Source of the DNA: an uncultured Collinsella sp.
GTDB lineage: Bacteria > Actinomycetota > Coriobacteriia > Coriobacteriales > Coriobacteriaceae
Direction of reading: 5' to 3'
Assembly: GCA_902462065.1 (NCBI GenBank)
Contig: CABQAK010000035.1
Span: 1-23,816 of the forward strand
Length of the DNA: 23,816 nt
This document shows, piece by piece, positions 8,601 through 14,918 of this stretch; positions within the stretch are counted from its first letter, which is position 1; each line of letters opens with the position of its first letter. Under the pieces are notes generated by a model. It saw nothing but the letters and a program-made list of their open reading frames with translations. It searched no databases and was not told where the DNA came from. Both the position numbers and the translations under genes were made by a program.

Positions 8601-9549
8601 TGGCCTCAACGGTATTGCTGCTACTCCGCTGGTGAGTGTTCAGGGCGGCAAGACCTATGTGTACTTCACCGTGAACAGCGCGGATAGCAAGGATTACGTC
8701 AACTACTCTGCTGGCGGTGGCGTGTATCGCTATACGCTTGGCGACGCAGAGGCGACGCAGATTTATGATGCGGCTGGCCATTACCAGTACTGTGACTCTC
8801 CGGTCATTGCCGATGCTTCTGGCAACCTCTACTACATCAATGATTCGGGTACGCTGTTCAAGCTCGGGGCTGTTGAGTCTTGGACGGTTGCCTTTAATTC
8901 CAACGGCGGGTCTGCTTGCGACACTAAGTTTGTTGCTACGGCCGACGGCAAGCTGGTCAAGCCGGCCGATCCGACGCGCGATGGCTACACTTTCGGCGGT
9001 TGGTTCACCGATGAGGCTTGCACGCAGGCGTATGACTTCAGTACGCCGGTGACGGCCGATCTGACGCTGTATGCCAAGTGGACCAAGAATGCTGTTAACC
9101 CTGGCGGCAATGGTGGTTCTGGCACTAATGGTGGCAACGGTGGCGCTGGCAACGGTTCCGGTGCTGGCACGGGCACGGGTTCCGGCTCTGGCACGAAGGG
9201 CCAGCAGGCCGGCGGCGCTATCGCCCCGGGTCATAAGCCGACGACCAAGACGACGGTGTCGACCAAGACCGAGACCAAGGACAACAAGTCCGACAAGAAG
9301 GACACCGATAAGTCCGATAAGAAGGACGAGAAGAAGTCTGACAAGAAGTCTGATAAGAAGGACAGCAAGTCCGACAAGAAGTCCGATTCCAAGTCCGATA
9401 CGGGTGCTGCTTCCACGACCACTGCTAAGAAGTCCTCTAGTGCTTCCGAGCAGGAGACTGGCACCAACCCGCTCGCCATTGTTGGCGTTGCCGCCGGCGT
9501 CATCGGTCTCGCCATCGTCGGCGTGTTCGTGTTCACCAAACGTCGGTAG
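5677..9549 (+). CDS. Surface protein with four DUF4430 (transcobalamin-C-like) domains and a beta-propeller, under a cobalamin riboswitch
   Basis: The protein has 1290 residues. The ATG at 5677 has GGAGGGAAGAG upstream; the ATG at 5758 (residue 28) is an alternative giving a more ordinary signal peptide. A basic region and hydrophobic core (about 54-66) end in a likely signal-peptidase site near AQLWA (74). After an Ala/Glu/Ser linker come four DUF4430 domains at about 175-287, 298-401, 412-518 and 529-638, marked by FWQLFVDG, YWQLFING, YWRFYVNG and YWHLYING. Residues 659-1068 form PQQ-like beta-propeller repeats (VYIATENELIKID, YVYVGSVD, LVLYNLKTGKT). Residues 1069-1137 are an InlB/Listeria-Bacteroides repeat (DGYTFGGWFTDE). 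A Gly-rich stretch, a Lys/Ser/Asp stalk and a C-terminal membrane helix ending in KRR follow. The site before the helix reads EQETG, so LPxTG is incomplete. DUF4430 resembles the C-terminal domain of transcobalamin and intrinsic factor. Corrinoid capture is inferred. Confidence 0.9.
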   Translation: MGELERNMRDDAGQPQGNAPSTDNGGQMDMFEDERERVSLHRRGAIARGVAKRGLVAFLAFAMAFGTTPAQLWAEGAEGIAEAVAQAATPGEDAALAGGTAEQSGAEVSDSEGAPAGSAAITEAATGDEGSATGESPATSEQSSTASAGQAGSAAAAAVQTENPTETGDVAKKQVEVSFSIIGTDADGKAQTWVAPTQLKLDEGATAADAFIKLQEKTGFKAKYEPNTAYGFYLESITSPSDGRTLAYDPTTYAFWQLFVDGASSSVGASSVKLTQGQKIEFAYTAGSSSPVVKDQVAANVTVIGRDAQGKTQTWVDNAQYVVTSGSSALDLTKVALEANDIDAVAAGSFILSLKYNGVELGTPLDYSTYWQLFINGKSSDYTADNVTIHAGDTVTWFYGGWGDQLPSDSVHASVQVLGKDKDGKQQVWASTGQTSLKAGSTAKDLLEQTGLTLDAGESPWGWFLNGIYSPFDDESYCGYDAATNSYWRFYVNGKFADVGAGAYKLQEGDAVTFMYGADADALPGQVLGSADVIGPDVNGNNTRWGTASNVSLPEGSTAQNLIEAVLKAKGVAYNGSQSGEYWFLNSITSPFDHKPYGWDAATNKYWHLYINGEPSLLCANQITLKSGDKVTLAYTTDNSPMPDPDKIVVDPSATTPDWDAEWAGYGNSGNGSTVTDAKTPAQAAGLKWAFDWKAESGQQYANCSEPVIANGFVYIATENELIKIDSSTGKKVASAPLASKVSYTSRPIYTNGLIIVPLNGGAVQAITADKLICKWLTPGLTDLTQSSCTVVSDGEYVYVGSVDISYDENYNATYGNGSFARIKIATGEVSWQNIDPAEGYYWTGAALTDKYAIVPTSAGTLKCIDKTTGDVVSTMKLGALANADCVADPSNGSTFYQMTHDGKLHVISLSAKGMLSEQKTVDLGLTNNMSAPAVSGDNLIVGGQTATGSALVLYNLKTGKTTMVAAADGKALPAGLNGIAATPLVSVQGGKTYVYFTVNSADSKDYVNYSAGGGVYRYTLGDAEATQIYDAAGHYQYCDSPVIADASGNLYYINDSGTLFKLGAVESWTVAFNSNGGSACDTKFVATADGKLVKPADPTRDGYTFGGWFTDEACTQAYDFSTPVTADLTLYAKWTKNAVNPGGNGGSGTNGGNGGAGNGSGAGTGTGSGSGTKGQQAGGAIAPGHKPTTKTTVSTKTETKDNKSDKKDTDKSDKKDEKKSDKKSDKKDSKSDKKSDSKSDTGAASTTTAKKSSSASEQETGTNPLAIVGVAAGVIGLAIVGVFVFTKRR
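9238..9438 (+). repeat. Low-complexity Lys/Ser/Asp-rich repeat inside the surface-protein gene
   Basis: This segment encodes many copies of short units such as KSDKKD, KKSDKK and DSKSD, built from AAGTCCGA(T/C)AAGAAG-type repeats. It forms a charged, extended stalk between the InlB-type repeat and the membrane anchor. Such repeats often vary in length between strains and are prone to assembly error. A similar Ser/Lys/Asp stalk is encoded in the next gene at about 9800-10020. Confidence 0.8.
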
Positions 9550-9558
9550 GTGAGGGCT

Positions 9559-10449
9559 GTGTCCAATAAATCCAAGGACGCTGACCCCAAGCAACCAGAT
9601 TCCTCGTTCATTCAGTTCGACGATGCAAAGCAACAGGGCGCCGCTTCGGCGGCGTCCGCCCCTCGCCGCAAGCCGCTCCTCGGCGTTCTGACTGCCGCGT
9701 GCACCATTCTGATTGTCGTCTCGCTGGGCTTCGTCCATCCTTCCGAGAGCGGCGCCTGGTCCATCGACTGGATCATTCAGACCGTGACGGGGGAGAGCGT
9801 CGTCACCAAGGACACCAAGGCGTCTGGCTCGACTACGACTTCGGGCGAGGCCAGTTCCAAGGATTCCAAGTCATCGAATGACGCAAAAGATGGGTCCAAG
9901 TCCAAGGACGATTCCGAGTCTTCAAACAAGGAATCGGATAAAAGCTCGGATAGCAAGAAGTCCGATGGTCGGGACGGCAAGAAGTCTGGAGATAAATCCG
10001 CTGCCCAGAATACGGGAGCCGGCGATACTTCCAATGTGTCTGGCGGTGCTTCTTCGGGCGGCGGTCAGTCGTCTGATGGAGCCTCCAGCTCTAATGGCGG
10101 AAGCGCTCCCTCGGGCGGACAGGGCGGCTCGCAGGAGCCCAACTACGTAACGGTGACGGTTTCGGTCACATCGAGCGCCGTGGGCAATCCTGTGTCTTCT
10201 GGCGGCACCTTTACCTTTAACGAAGGCGCCACCGTTTACGATGCCCTGTGCGCGCTGGGCCTTTCTGTCAACGCACACGGCTCATCGTACGGCACGTATG
10301 TTTCTGCGATTGGTGGTTTGGCCGAGAAACAGTACGGCGGCACGAGCGGCTGGATGTACTCCGTCAACGGCACAACGCCTATGACGGCCTGCAGCAACTA
10401 CGTTCTCTCCAACGGCGACAACGTGGTCTGGTATTACGTTACAGGCTAG
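9559..10449 (+). CDS. Membrane-anchored protein with one DUF4430 (transcobalamin-C-like) domain
   Basis: The protein has 296 residues. GTG at 9559 was chosen because AGGTGA at 9548-9553 is correctly spaced for it; the in-frame GTG at 9550 overlaps that site. About 40 polar residues precede one hydrophobic segment (KPLLGVLTAACTILIVVSLG), read as a signal anchor. A long Ser/Lys/Asp-rich and then Ser/Gly-rich stalk follows. The last 100 residues are a DUF4430 domain: YVTVTVSVTSS, FNEGATVYDALCALG, SGWMYSVNG and a closing GDNVVWYYVTG. The gene begins nine bases after the stop of the large surface protein, so both belong to the riboswitch transcript, which ends at the terminator at 10472. Its small size and single domain suggest a partner or docking component for the large protein. 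That role and ligand binding are inferred. Confidence 0.88.
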   Translation: MSNKSKDADPKQPDSSFIQFDDAKQQGAASAASAPRRKPLLGVLTAACTILIVVSLGFVHPSESGAWSIDWIIQTVTGESVVTKDTKASGSTTTSGEASSKDSKSSNDAKDGSKSKDDSESSNKESDKSSDSKKSDGRDGKKSGDKSAAQNTGAGDTSNVSGGASSGGGQSSDGASSSNGGSAPSGGQGGSQEPNYVTVTVSVTSSAVGNPVSSGGTFTFNEGATVYDALCALGLSVNAHGSSYGTYVSAIGGLAEKQYGGTSGWMYSVNGTTPMTACSNYVLSNGDNVVWYYVTG

Positions 10450-10471
10450 AGACCTCGACATAGCGCGCCAG

Positions 10472-10509
10472 ACGGGCGGTTCGGATAAACATCCGGGCTG
10501 CCCGTTTTT
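10472..10509 (+). terminator. Strong terminator of the cobalamin-riboswitch operon
   Basis: A 15-pair stem from 10472-10486 and 10491-10505 closes on an AAAC loop, with three G-U pairs and no mismatch, and runs into TTTTT at 10505-10509. It begins 22 bases after the second DUF4430 gene. Confidence 0.9.
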
Positions 10510-10544
10510 CATGCGTAGAGGACTGGGTCGCCGGGGACCTCGAC

Positions 10545-10580
10545 AAATAAAAAACCGGCTGGAACGAGAATTCCAACCGG
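10545..10580 (-). terminator. Terminator of the first gtrA-like gene
   Basis: Read on the minus strand, CCGGTTGGAA pairs fully (one G-U) with TTCCAGCCGG around a six-base loop (10555-10580), followed by TTTTTTATTTG. On the plus strand one pair becomes C-A and there is no T-run, so it serves the minus-strand gene. Confidence 0.88.
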
Positions 10581-10608
10581 CTATACATTCAAGCAAATAG
10601 TGAATCGA

Positions 10609-11016
10609 CTATGACCGTGCGCCCTCGAGGAAGAAGCGGCGGCTGAAGTAGTTGTACCAGGTGACGAGGAACGTGGCGATGGCCTTCATGGCCTGGTAGC
10701 CGATGCTCAAAAACGTGACGCCCACAAACATGTACAGGTCGTTGAGGCCCAGGCCGATCACCGACAGGATGGTGAAGATCGTGAACTCGCGCTTGCGGCT
10801 CATGCCTTCGCGGTGGTCGAACACGTACTTCATGCTGAGCCAGTAGTTGACCACGACGGACGTGATAAACGAAACCGTGGTGCTCATCAAAAAGTCGAGG
10901 TGGAACAGCTCGACGAGCGCAATGAGCATGCCCCAGTCGATGCCAAAGGAGATAAGACCCACGACAGCAAACTTGAGGAACTGCTTGGTATGAGGTTGTG
11001 CCAGCGCCTTGCGCAC
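10609..11016 (-). CDS. GtrA family membrane protein (copy 1)
   Basis: The protein has 135 residues and four hydrophobic helices, the size and topology of the GtrA family. Members are thought to help move polyprenyl-linked sugars across the membrane or to assist cell-surface glycosylation. The N-terminal QFLKFAVVGLISFGIDWGML and the central NYWLSMKYVFDHREGMSRKR are typical of the family. The start is a GTG at 11016 with only a weak upstream ribosome binding site, so the start is less certain than the gene. It is closely similar to the next GtrA gene at 11236, sharing the SMKYVF-H-EGMSR-REF core and the following SVIG helix. No glycosyltransferase gene is nearby. A good terminator follows on the minus strand. 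Confidence 0.9.
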   Translation of the reverse strand: MRKALAQPHTKQFLKFAVVGLISFGIDWGMLIALVELFHLDFLMSTTVSFITSVVVNYWLSMKYVFDHREGMSRKREFTIFTILSVIGLGLNDLYMFVGVTFLSIGYQAMKAIATFLVTWYNYFSRRFFLEGARS

Positions 11017-11164
11017 GTAATCACATCCAATGCGTTGATGAATCGAGCAAAGGATACTTTAGAGCTTTTACAAGGGAAACGTAAGGTCTTTGCCAAGAAC
11101 TATATGAACTCGCCAAATTTTCAAGAGCTAATCCGCAAACGTTGAAAATTTGCCCGTAAACGAG

Positions 11165-11214
11165 CGGCACCCACGGACGATACTGTGCTGAGTGCACGTC
11201 GTCCGTGGGCGCCG
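11165..11214 (-). terminator. Long hairpin between the two gtrA-like genes, possible terminator
   Basis: CCCACGGACGA (11170-11180) and TCGTCCGTGGG (11199-11209) pair perfectly over 11 bases. The stem extends outward by four pairs after one mismatch and has a further GTGC/GCAC pairing inside. It lies 22 bases after the stop of the 11236 gene on the minus strand. No clean T-run follows, so terminator function is tentative. Confidence 0.5.
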
Positions 11215-11235
11215 TAATGCTGCAGGGGTTTCGAG

Positions 11236-11631
11236 CTACTTGGTCTCGTCGCCCTCCAGGAAGATTTTTCGGGTCACAAAGTTGTAGACCATGACAAGCG
11301 CGGTGGCGCAGATCTTGGCGATATTGGCCTCGAGTCCCAGGCCGGCGTTGAGCGCCAGCACGATGCCGTCGTTGAGCACCAAACCGATCACGGACAGCAC
11401 GACAAAGATGATGAACTCGCGGCGGCGGCTCATGCCTTCCTTGTGCGCAAACACGTACTTCATGCTTGCGAGGTAGTTAAAGATGAGTGAGATGATAAAG
11501 CCGCTGGTGTTGGCGATTAGGATGTTGAGGCCCAGACCGTAGTGGAGCAGATTCATAATGCCAAAGTCGATAACCGTGGCAATGACACCGACGACGCCAA
11601 ATTTCATGATCTGCGCAAGGAGCTTTTGCAT
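11236..11631 (-). CDS. GtrA family membrane protein (copy 2)
   Basis: The protein has 131 residues from the ATG at 11631, chosen because TAAGGCAGGT lies just upstream and the length then matches copy 1. Longer in-frame starts at 11664 (ATG) and 11694 (TTG) add a polar segment without a good ribosome binding site. There are four hydrophobic helices: FGVVGVIATVIDFGIMNLL, ILIANTSGFIISLIFNYL, FIIFVVLSVIGLVLNDGIV and a C-terminal one ending NFVTRKIFLEG. The core SMKYVFAHKEGMSRRREF is nearly the same as in copy 1, which indicates tandem duplication. The gene starts 78 bases after the fbp stop and may be read from the same transcript. The family role is in transport or flipping of lipid-linked sugars; the substrate is unknown. 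Confidence 0.9.
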   Translation of the reverse strand: MQKLLAQIMKFGVVGVIATVIDFGIMNLLHYGLGLNILIANTSGFIISLIFNYLASMKYVFAHKEGMSRRREFIIFVVLSVIGLVLNDGIVLALNAGLGLEANIAKICATALVMVYNFVTRKIFLEGDETK

Positions 11632-11709
11632 GGTACCTGCCTTAGGGTGGCGCGGGGACGCCATGGGGATGACAAACTCAGCAAGTTTAGCCAATCCCCG
11701 CGGGTGGGG

Positions 11710-13626
11710 CTAGACGCGCTCCTCGATAGCACCGTTTCTATATGCATCGAGCAGCTGGCGCAGATCCTGGATCTGGCTGCGAATCTTGGCGCCAGTATCG
11801 GTGTCGCTCACCATGCGGCGACGGTCTGCTTGGTCAAAACGGTTGGTCTCGCTTTCGATGTCCACGTTGCGCGTGAGTGCCTCGGCAACCGTCGTAAAGG
11901 CCCGGTGCGACTTGAGGCGGCAGCCGCGCGAGCTCGAGATGAGCGTATAGCCGGCGATGCCCGTCTTGGGATGGTAAGCGCGGCAGAAGCCGCCATCGAT
12001 GACCAGCAGCTTGCCCTCGGCGCGGATGGGCTGCTCGCCCTTGGTGGTTTTAACGGGCGTGTGGCCGTTGATGATGTGGCCGGTCGGCGAGCATGCCATG
12101 GGCGCGACGCCAAACTCGCGCATGATATCATCGCAGACCGAGGGCGACTTGGTAAGCGTAAAGTACGGGTCCATCGGCTCGACCCAGGTGCTCTTATCGG
12201 CGATATAGGCGCGCTCAAAGGTACGCACCAGGCGTCCGCTGGCGGGTGAATTGAAGCCAATCCACAGGTACCACATCCAGTCGAGGGCATCGCGGTCGCC
12301 CACGCGCCACGCGCGGCGGGCGATGTGGTCGCAAAAATCGAGATAATCACGGCCAGCGTGCCAGGTGCCCAGGCAGTTCATGCTGCTAAAGGTGCCGTCC
12401 TCGTTGAGCGGCACGCAGCCATGGAAGAGCAGGTTGCCGTTGGCGACCTTGTACATCGAGCCGTGGGAATAGAGGAAATCGATATGGCGATGCAGGTGAT
12501 CGGCGGTGACAAACTCGGACACGAGCTTGTCGATGATGTGCTGCTCCTGAGACGTGAGCGTATAGGGGTCCGCCGGGTCGACGGTGGGGAAGTCGTTGGT
12601 CGTGAGCGGCCACACGCTGCCGTCGGCGAGCGTGACCGTGCCGGTGTCGTGGTCGATCTTGTCGAGTAACAGGCGGTCGGTCATATCGAACTCGGGGTGG
12701 CGCTGGATAATCTGGCCCTCGAGCTTAAAGAGCAGCACGTTGATGGCCTTGATCAGCGGGGTGATGGACTCACCGGCGGTGTAGGTGGCATCGGCAAAGG
12801 CGACAAGCTCACGCAGCGAGATGCCGTAGTCGTTCTCCAGGATCTCGTAGTTGTCGTAGCGTAGGTTGTTGCGCAACACCGTGGCGATGCAGGCGGGCTC
12901 ACCGGCCGCAGCGCCCATCCACAGCAGGTCGTGGTTGCCCCACTGGATGTCGAGCGAATGGTAGGTGAGCAGACGGTCCATAATCTTGGCCGCGCCGCCG
13001 CCGCGGTCGAAGATGTCGCCCACCAGGTGCAGGTGGTCGACGGCCAGGCGCTTGATGAGCGAGGCGAGCGACTCAATAAAGTCGTCGGCGCTGGCGGTCT
13101 CCAGGATGGACTCCACGATGCGCTCGTGATAGCGCACGCGATAGTTGTTCTCGTCCGGGTGCGTGTGCAACAACTCGTCGATGATGTAGGCGTAGTCGCG
13201 CGGGATGGCCTTACGCACCTTGGAGCGCGTGTAGCGGCTTGAAAGTGAGCGAGCGACCATGATGAGCTGGTCAAGCATCGTCTTGTACCAGGTTGGCGAG
13301 TCCTCGCGCCGGCTGCGGACCAGGTCGATCTTCTCGCGCGGGTAGTAGATGAGCGTACACAGCTCGCCCTTTTCGTCAAAGGAGAGCGTGTCGCCAAAGA
13401 TCTCGTCGACATGTTCGCGCACGACGCCCGAGCAGTTGTTGAGGATGTGCATAAAGGCTTCGTACCCACCATGCACGTCGCTCATAAAATGCTCGGTGCC
13501 CTTGGGTAGGTTGAGGATGGCCGAGAGGTTGATAATTTCGGTAAATGCGGATTGTTCGGTGGGGAACTGTCTCGACAGCAGGCGCAGATACTTGAAGTCT
13601 TGCGGGTTGCGATCGAATGCGACCAT
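11710..13626 (-). CDS. fbp: Fructose-1,6-bisphosphatase, class III
   Basis: The protein has 638 residues, close to the 640-670 of Firmicutes class III FBPases. The ATG at 13626 was chosen because GGAAGGTG lies upstream and the family N-terminus (FKYLRLLSRQFPTEQSA) follows; an in-frame extension to 13671 has no support. Calcineurin-like metallophosphatase motifs are present: SDVHGG (49-54), GDIFDRGG (203-210), GNHD (230-233) and, distally, LFHGCVP (400-406), NGHTPV (520-525) and IDGGFC (543-548). The enzyme hydrolyses fructose-1,6-bisphosphate to fructose-6-phosphate in gluconeogenesis, in the cytoplasm. The large insertion between the phosphatase halves is normal for the class. The promoter region is shared with divergent degV and contains several GGTAAA elements, suggesting regulation by a DNA-binding protein. 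Confidence 0.95.
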   Translation of the reverse strand: MVAFDRNPQDFKYLRLLSRQFPTEQSAFTEIINLSAILNLPKGTEHFMSDVHGGYEAFMHILNNCSGVVREHVDEIFGDTLSFDEKGELCTLIYYPREKIDLVRSRREDSPTWYKTMLDQLIMVARSLSSRYTRSKVRKAIPRDYAYIIDELLHTHPDENNYRVRYHERIVESILETASADDFIESLASLIKRLAVDHLHLVGDIFDRGGGAAKIMDRLLTYHSLDIQWGNHDLLWMGAAAGEPACIATVLRNNLRYDNYEILENDYGISLRELVAFADATYTAGESITPLIKAINVLLFKLEGQIIQRHPEFDMTDRLLLDKIDHDTGTVTLADGSVWPLTTNDFPTVDPADPYTLTSQEQHIIDKLVSEFVTADHLHRHIDFLYSHGSMYKVANGNLLFHGCVPLNEDGTFSSMNCLGTWHAGRDYLDFCDHIARRAWRVGDRDALDWMWYLWIGFNSPASGRLVRTFERAYIADKSTWVEPMDPYFTLTKSPSVCDDIMREFGVAPMACSPTGHIINGHTPVKTTKGEQPIRAEGKLLVIDGGFCRAYHPKTGIAGYTLISSSRGCRLKSHRAFTTVAEALTRNVDIESETNRFDQADRRRMVSDTDTGAKIRSQIQDLRQLLDAYRNGAIEERV

Positions 13627-13946
13627 GAAACACCTTCCGATGGGGCTGGTAAAACTGATAAACAGCGTCAAACGTTTACCAGTATGCGCCGCTTTTGTTT
13701 CGATTTTGCGCCAGCGGCTGAATTGTCGGCTGAACGGTTTGGTAAATCGATTTAGTTGAGGTAGATATGGCGGTTGAGTGGAGACGACAGAGGGTGTTTT
13801 CTCAGATATTTATGCGTGGAGTCGGTGGAAACGATGGTGGTAAAGATGTTCGCTATTTTTGGTTCGATTTGGTAAATAGTGGACATATGTACCGTATGTA
13901 GGCTCACTGTGCGATAATTTGCGCAGCAATGAGTAAGGAGCCTCAT
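13627..13946. promoter_or_regulatory. Divergent fbp-degV control region with five GGTAAA elements
   Basis: This 320-base gap is AT-rich compared with its surroundings and holds no gene. GGTAAA occurs at 13648-13653, 13741-13746, 13839-13844 and 13871-13876, and its complement TTTACC at 13675-13680. TTTGGTAAAT occurs twice (13738-13747 and 13868-13877). A perfect palindrome AAACGTTT lies at 13670-13677, and ACATATGT at 13883-13890. A possible minus-strand -10 for fbp is CATACT (plus-strand 13681-13686), which would place the fbp start point on the AAACGTTT site. The elements look like binding sites; the regulator is unknown. Confidence 0.45.
13908..13918 (+). promoter_or_regulatory. Extended -10 promoter of degV
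   Basis: TGTGCGATAAT contains GATAAT preceded by TG one base upstream, an extended -10. It ends 28 bases before the degV ATG. The same 11 bases occur on the minus strand upstream of the methionyl-tRNA synthetase gene. No good -35 is seen. Confidence 0.5.
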
Positions 13947-14837
13947 ATGAGTGATTTTGTCCTGACCTGTGAATCCGCCGCCGACCGAACCCGTGAGTTC
14001 TTTGCGTCGCGCAATATCCCTGTCGTGTGTTTTCATTACGAGATCGACGATGTTGTCCATACGGACGATCTGTATCAGTCGATTACGCCGGACAAGTTTT
14101 TTGCCCAGATTGCCGCGGGCGCCATGCCCAAGACGTCTCAGGTGAGCGTGGGTGAGTACGAGGAGTTTTGGGAGCCGTTTGTTGCCGAGGGTAAAGACGT
14201 GCTGCACCTGACGTTGTCGTCGGGTATTTCGGGCACGTATGGATCGGCCTGCGTTGCGGCGCAGATGCTCGCGGATCGCTATCCCCAGGGCGGCAAGGTG
14301 CGCGTCATCGATTCGCTGGCGGCGTCTTCGGGCTTTGGCCTGTTGCTGGAATATGCCGCCGACGTGCGCGATAGCGGGGCCTCACTCGACGAGACGGCTG
14401 CCTGGATCGAGGAGCACAAACTCAACCTGCACCACTGGTTCTTCTCGACCGATCTGTCGAGCTACCTACGAGGCGGTCGCATTTCGGCTGCGAGTGCGAT
14501 CATCGGCACGGCGCTTAAGATTTGCCCGCTTATGACGGTCGATTGCGATGGCAAGCTGTCGCCACGTGAGAAGATTCGCACTAAGAAGCGAGCGATTTCC
14601 GAGATGGCCAAGACCATGATGGCACACGTGCAGGACGGTGCGGATTATTCGGGTAAGTGCATCATGTCGCACTCGGCGTGCCGCGAGGATGCCGAGGCAG
14701 TTGCGGCGCTGATTGAGGAACAGGTTCCGCGGCTTAAAGGCAAGATTGAGATCAATGACATCGGTACTCTGATTGGCTCGCATACCGGGCCTGGTACGGT
14801 GGCGCTCTTCTTTATGGGCGACAAGCGCGTGGATTAA
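13947..14837 (+). CDS. DegV family fatty-acid-binding protein
   Basis: The protein has 296 residues, normal for the family. The ATG at 13947 was chosen because AAGGAG at 13935-13940 is six bases upstream; an in-frame ATG at 13929 precedes that site. The two-domain DegV fold is recognised from the N-terminal strand and loop (FVLTCESAADR), the lipid-carboxylate-binding segments SQVSVGEY (64-71) and SSGISGTY, the SLAASSGFGLL helix and the closing IGSHTGPGTVALFFMG. DegV/FakB-type proteins bind a fatty acid and, where a FakA kinase is present, present it for phosphorylation so that external fatty acids enter phospholipids. No FakA gene is in view. The gene is monocistronic between its own promoter and the terminator at 14879. 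The fatty acid bound cannot be predicted. Confidence 0.93.
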   Translation: MSDFVLTCESAADRTREFFASRNIPVVCFHYEIDDVVHTDDLYQSITPDKFFAQIAAGAMPKTSQVSVGEYEEFWEPFVAEGKDVLHLTLSSGISGTYGSACVAAQMLADRYPQGGKVRVIDSLAASSGFGLLLEYAADVRDSGASLDETAAWIEEHKLNLHHWFFSTDLSSYLRGGRISAASAIIGTALKICPLMTVDCDGKLSPREKIRTKKRAISEMAKTMMAHVQDGADYSGKCIMSHSACREDAEAVAALIEEQVPRLKGKIEINDIGTLIGSHTGPGTVALFFMGDKRVD

Positions 14838-14878
14838 CTTGGCTCATCACGTCGCTGCGTGATTGCTCAAACGAAAAC

Positions 14879-14906
14879 GGCCCGCCTCACGTTTGTGGGG
14901 CGGGCC
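14879..14906. terminator. Bidirectional terminator between convergent genes
   Basis: GGCCCGCC (14879-14886) pairs with GGCGGGCC (14899-14906). A T-G pair and CAC/GTG extend it to a 12-pair stem with a GTTT loop. It lies between degV (+) and the TIM-barrel gene (-); on the minus strand it is followed by GTTTTCGTTTG. Confidence 0.8.
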
Positions 14907-14918
14907 TTGCTGTTGCGG

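Noticed and set aside
5440..9738. Very long open frames on the minus strand opposite the surface-protein genes (over 600 and 700 codons)
   Set aside because: They mirror the codon bias and repeats of the plus-strand genes, have low-complexity Arg/Leu/Ala-rich products with no domain, no ribosome binding site, and would read through the riboswitch core.
9559..10449. Lipoprotein assignment for the second DUF4430 protein
   Set aside because: No cysteine follows the hydrophobic segment, so there is no lipobox; a signal anchor fits better.
13670..13677. A CcpA cre site at the AAACGTTT palindrome
   Set aside because: The centre fits, but outer positions do not match the cre consensus on either side; it is kept only as an unnamed palindrome.
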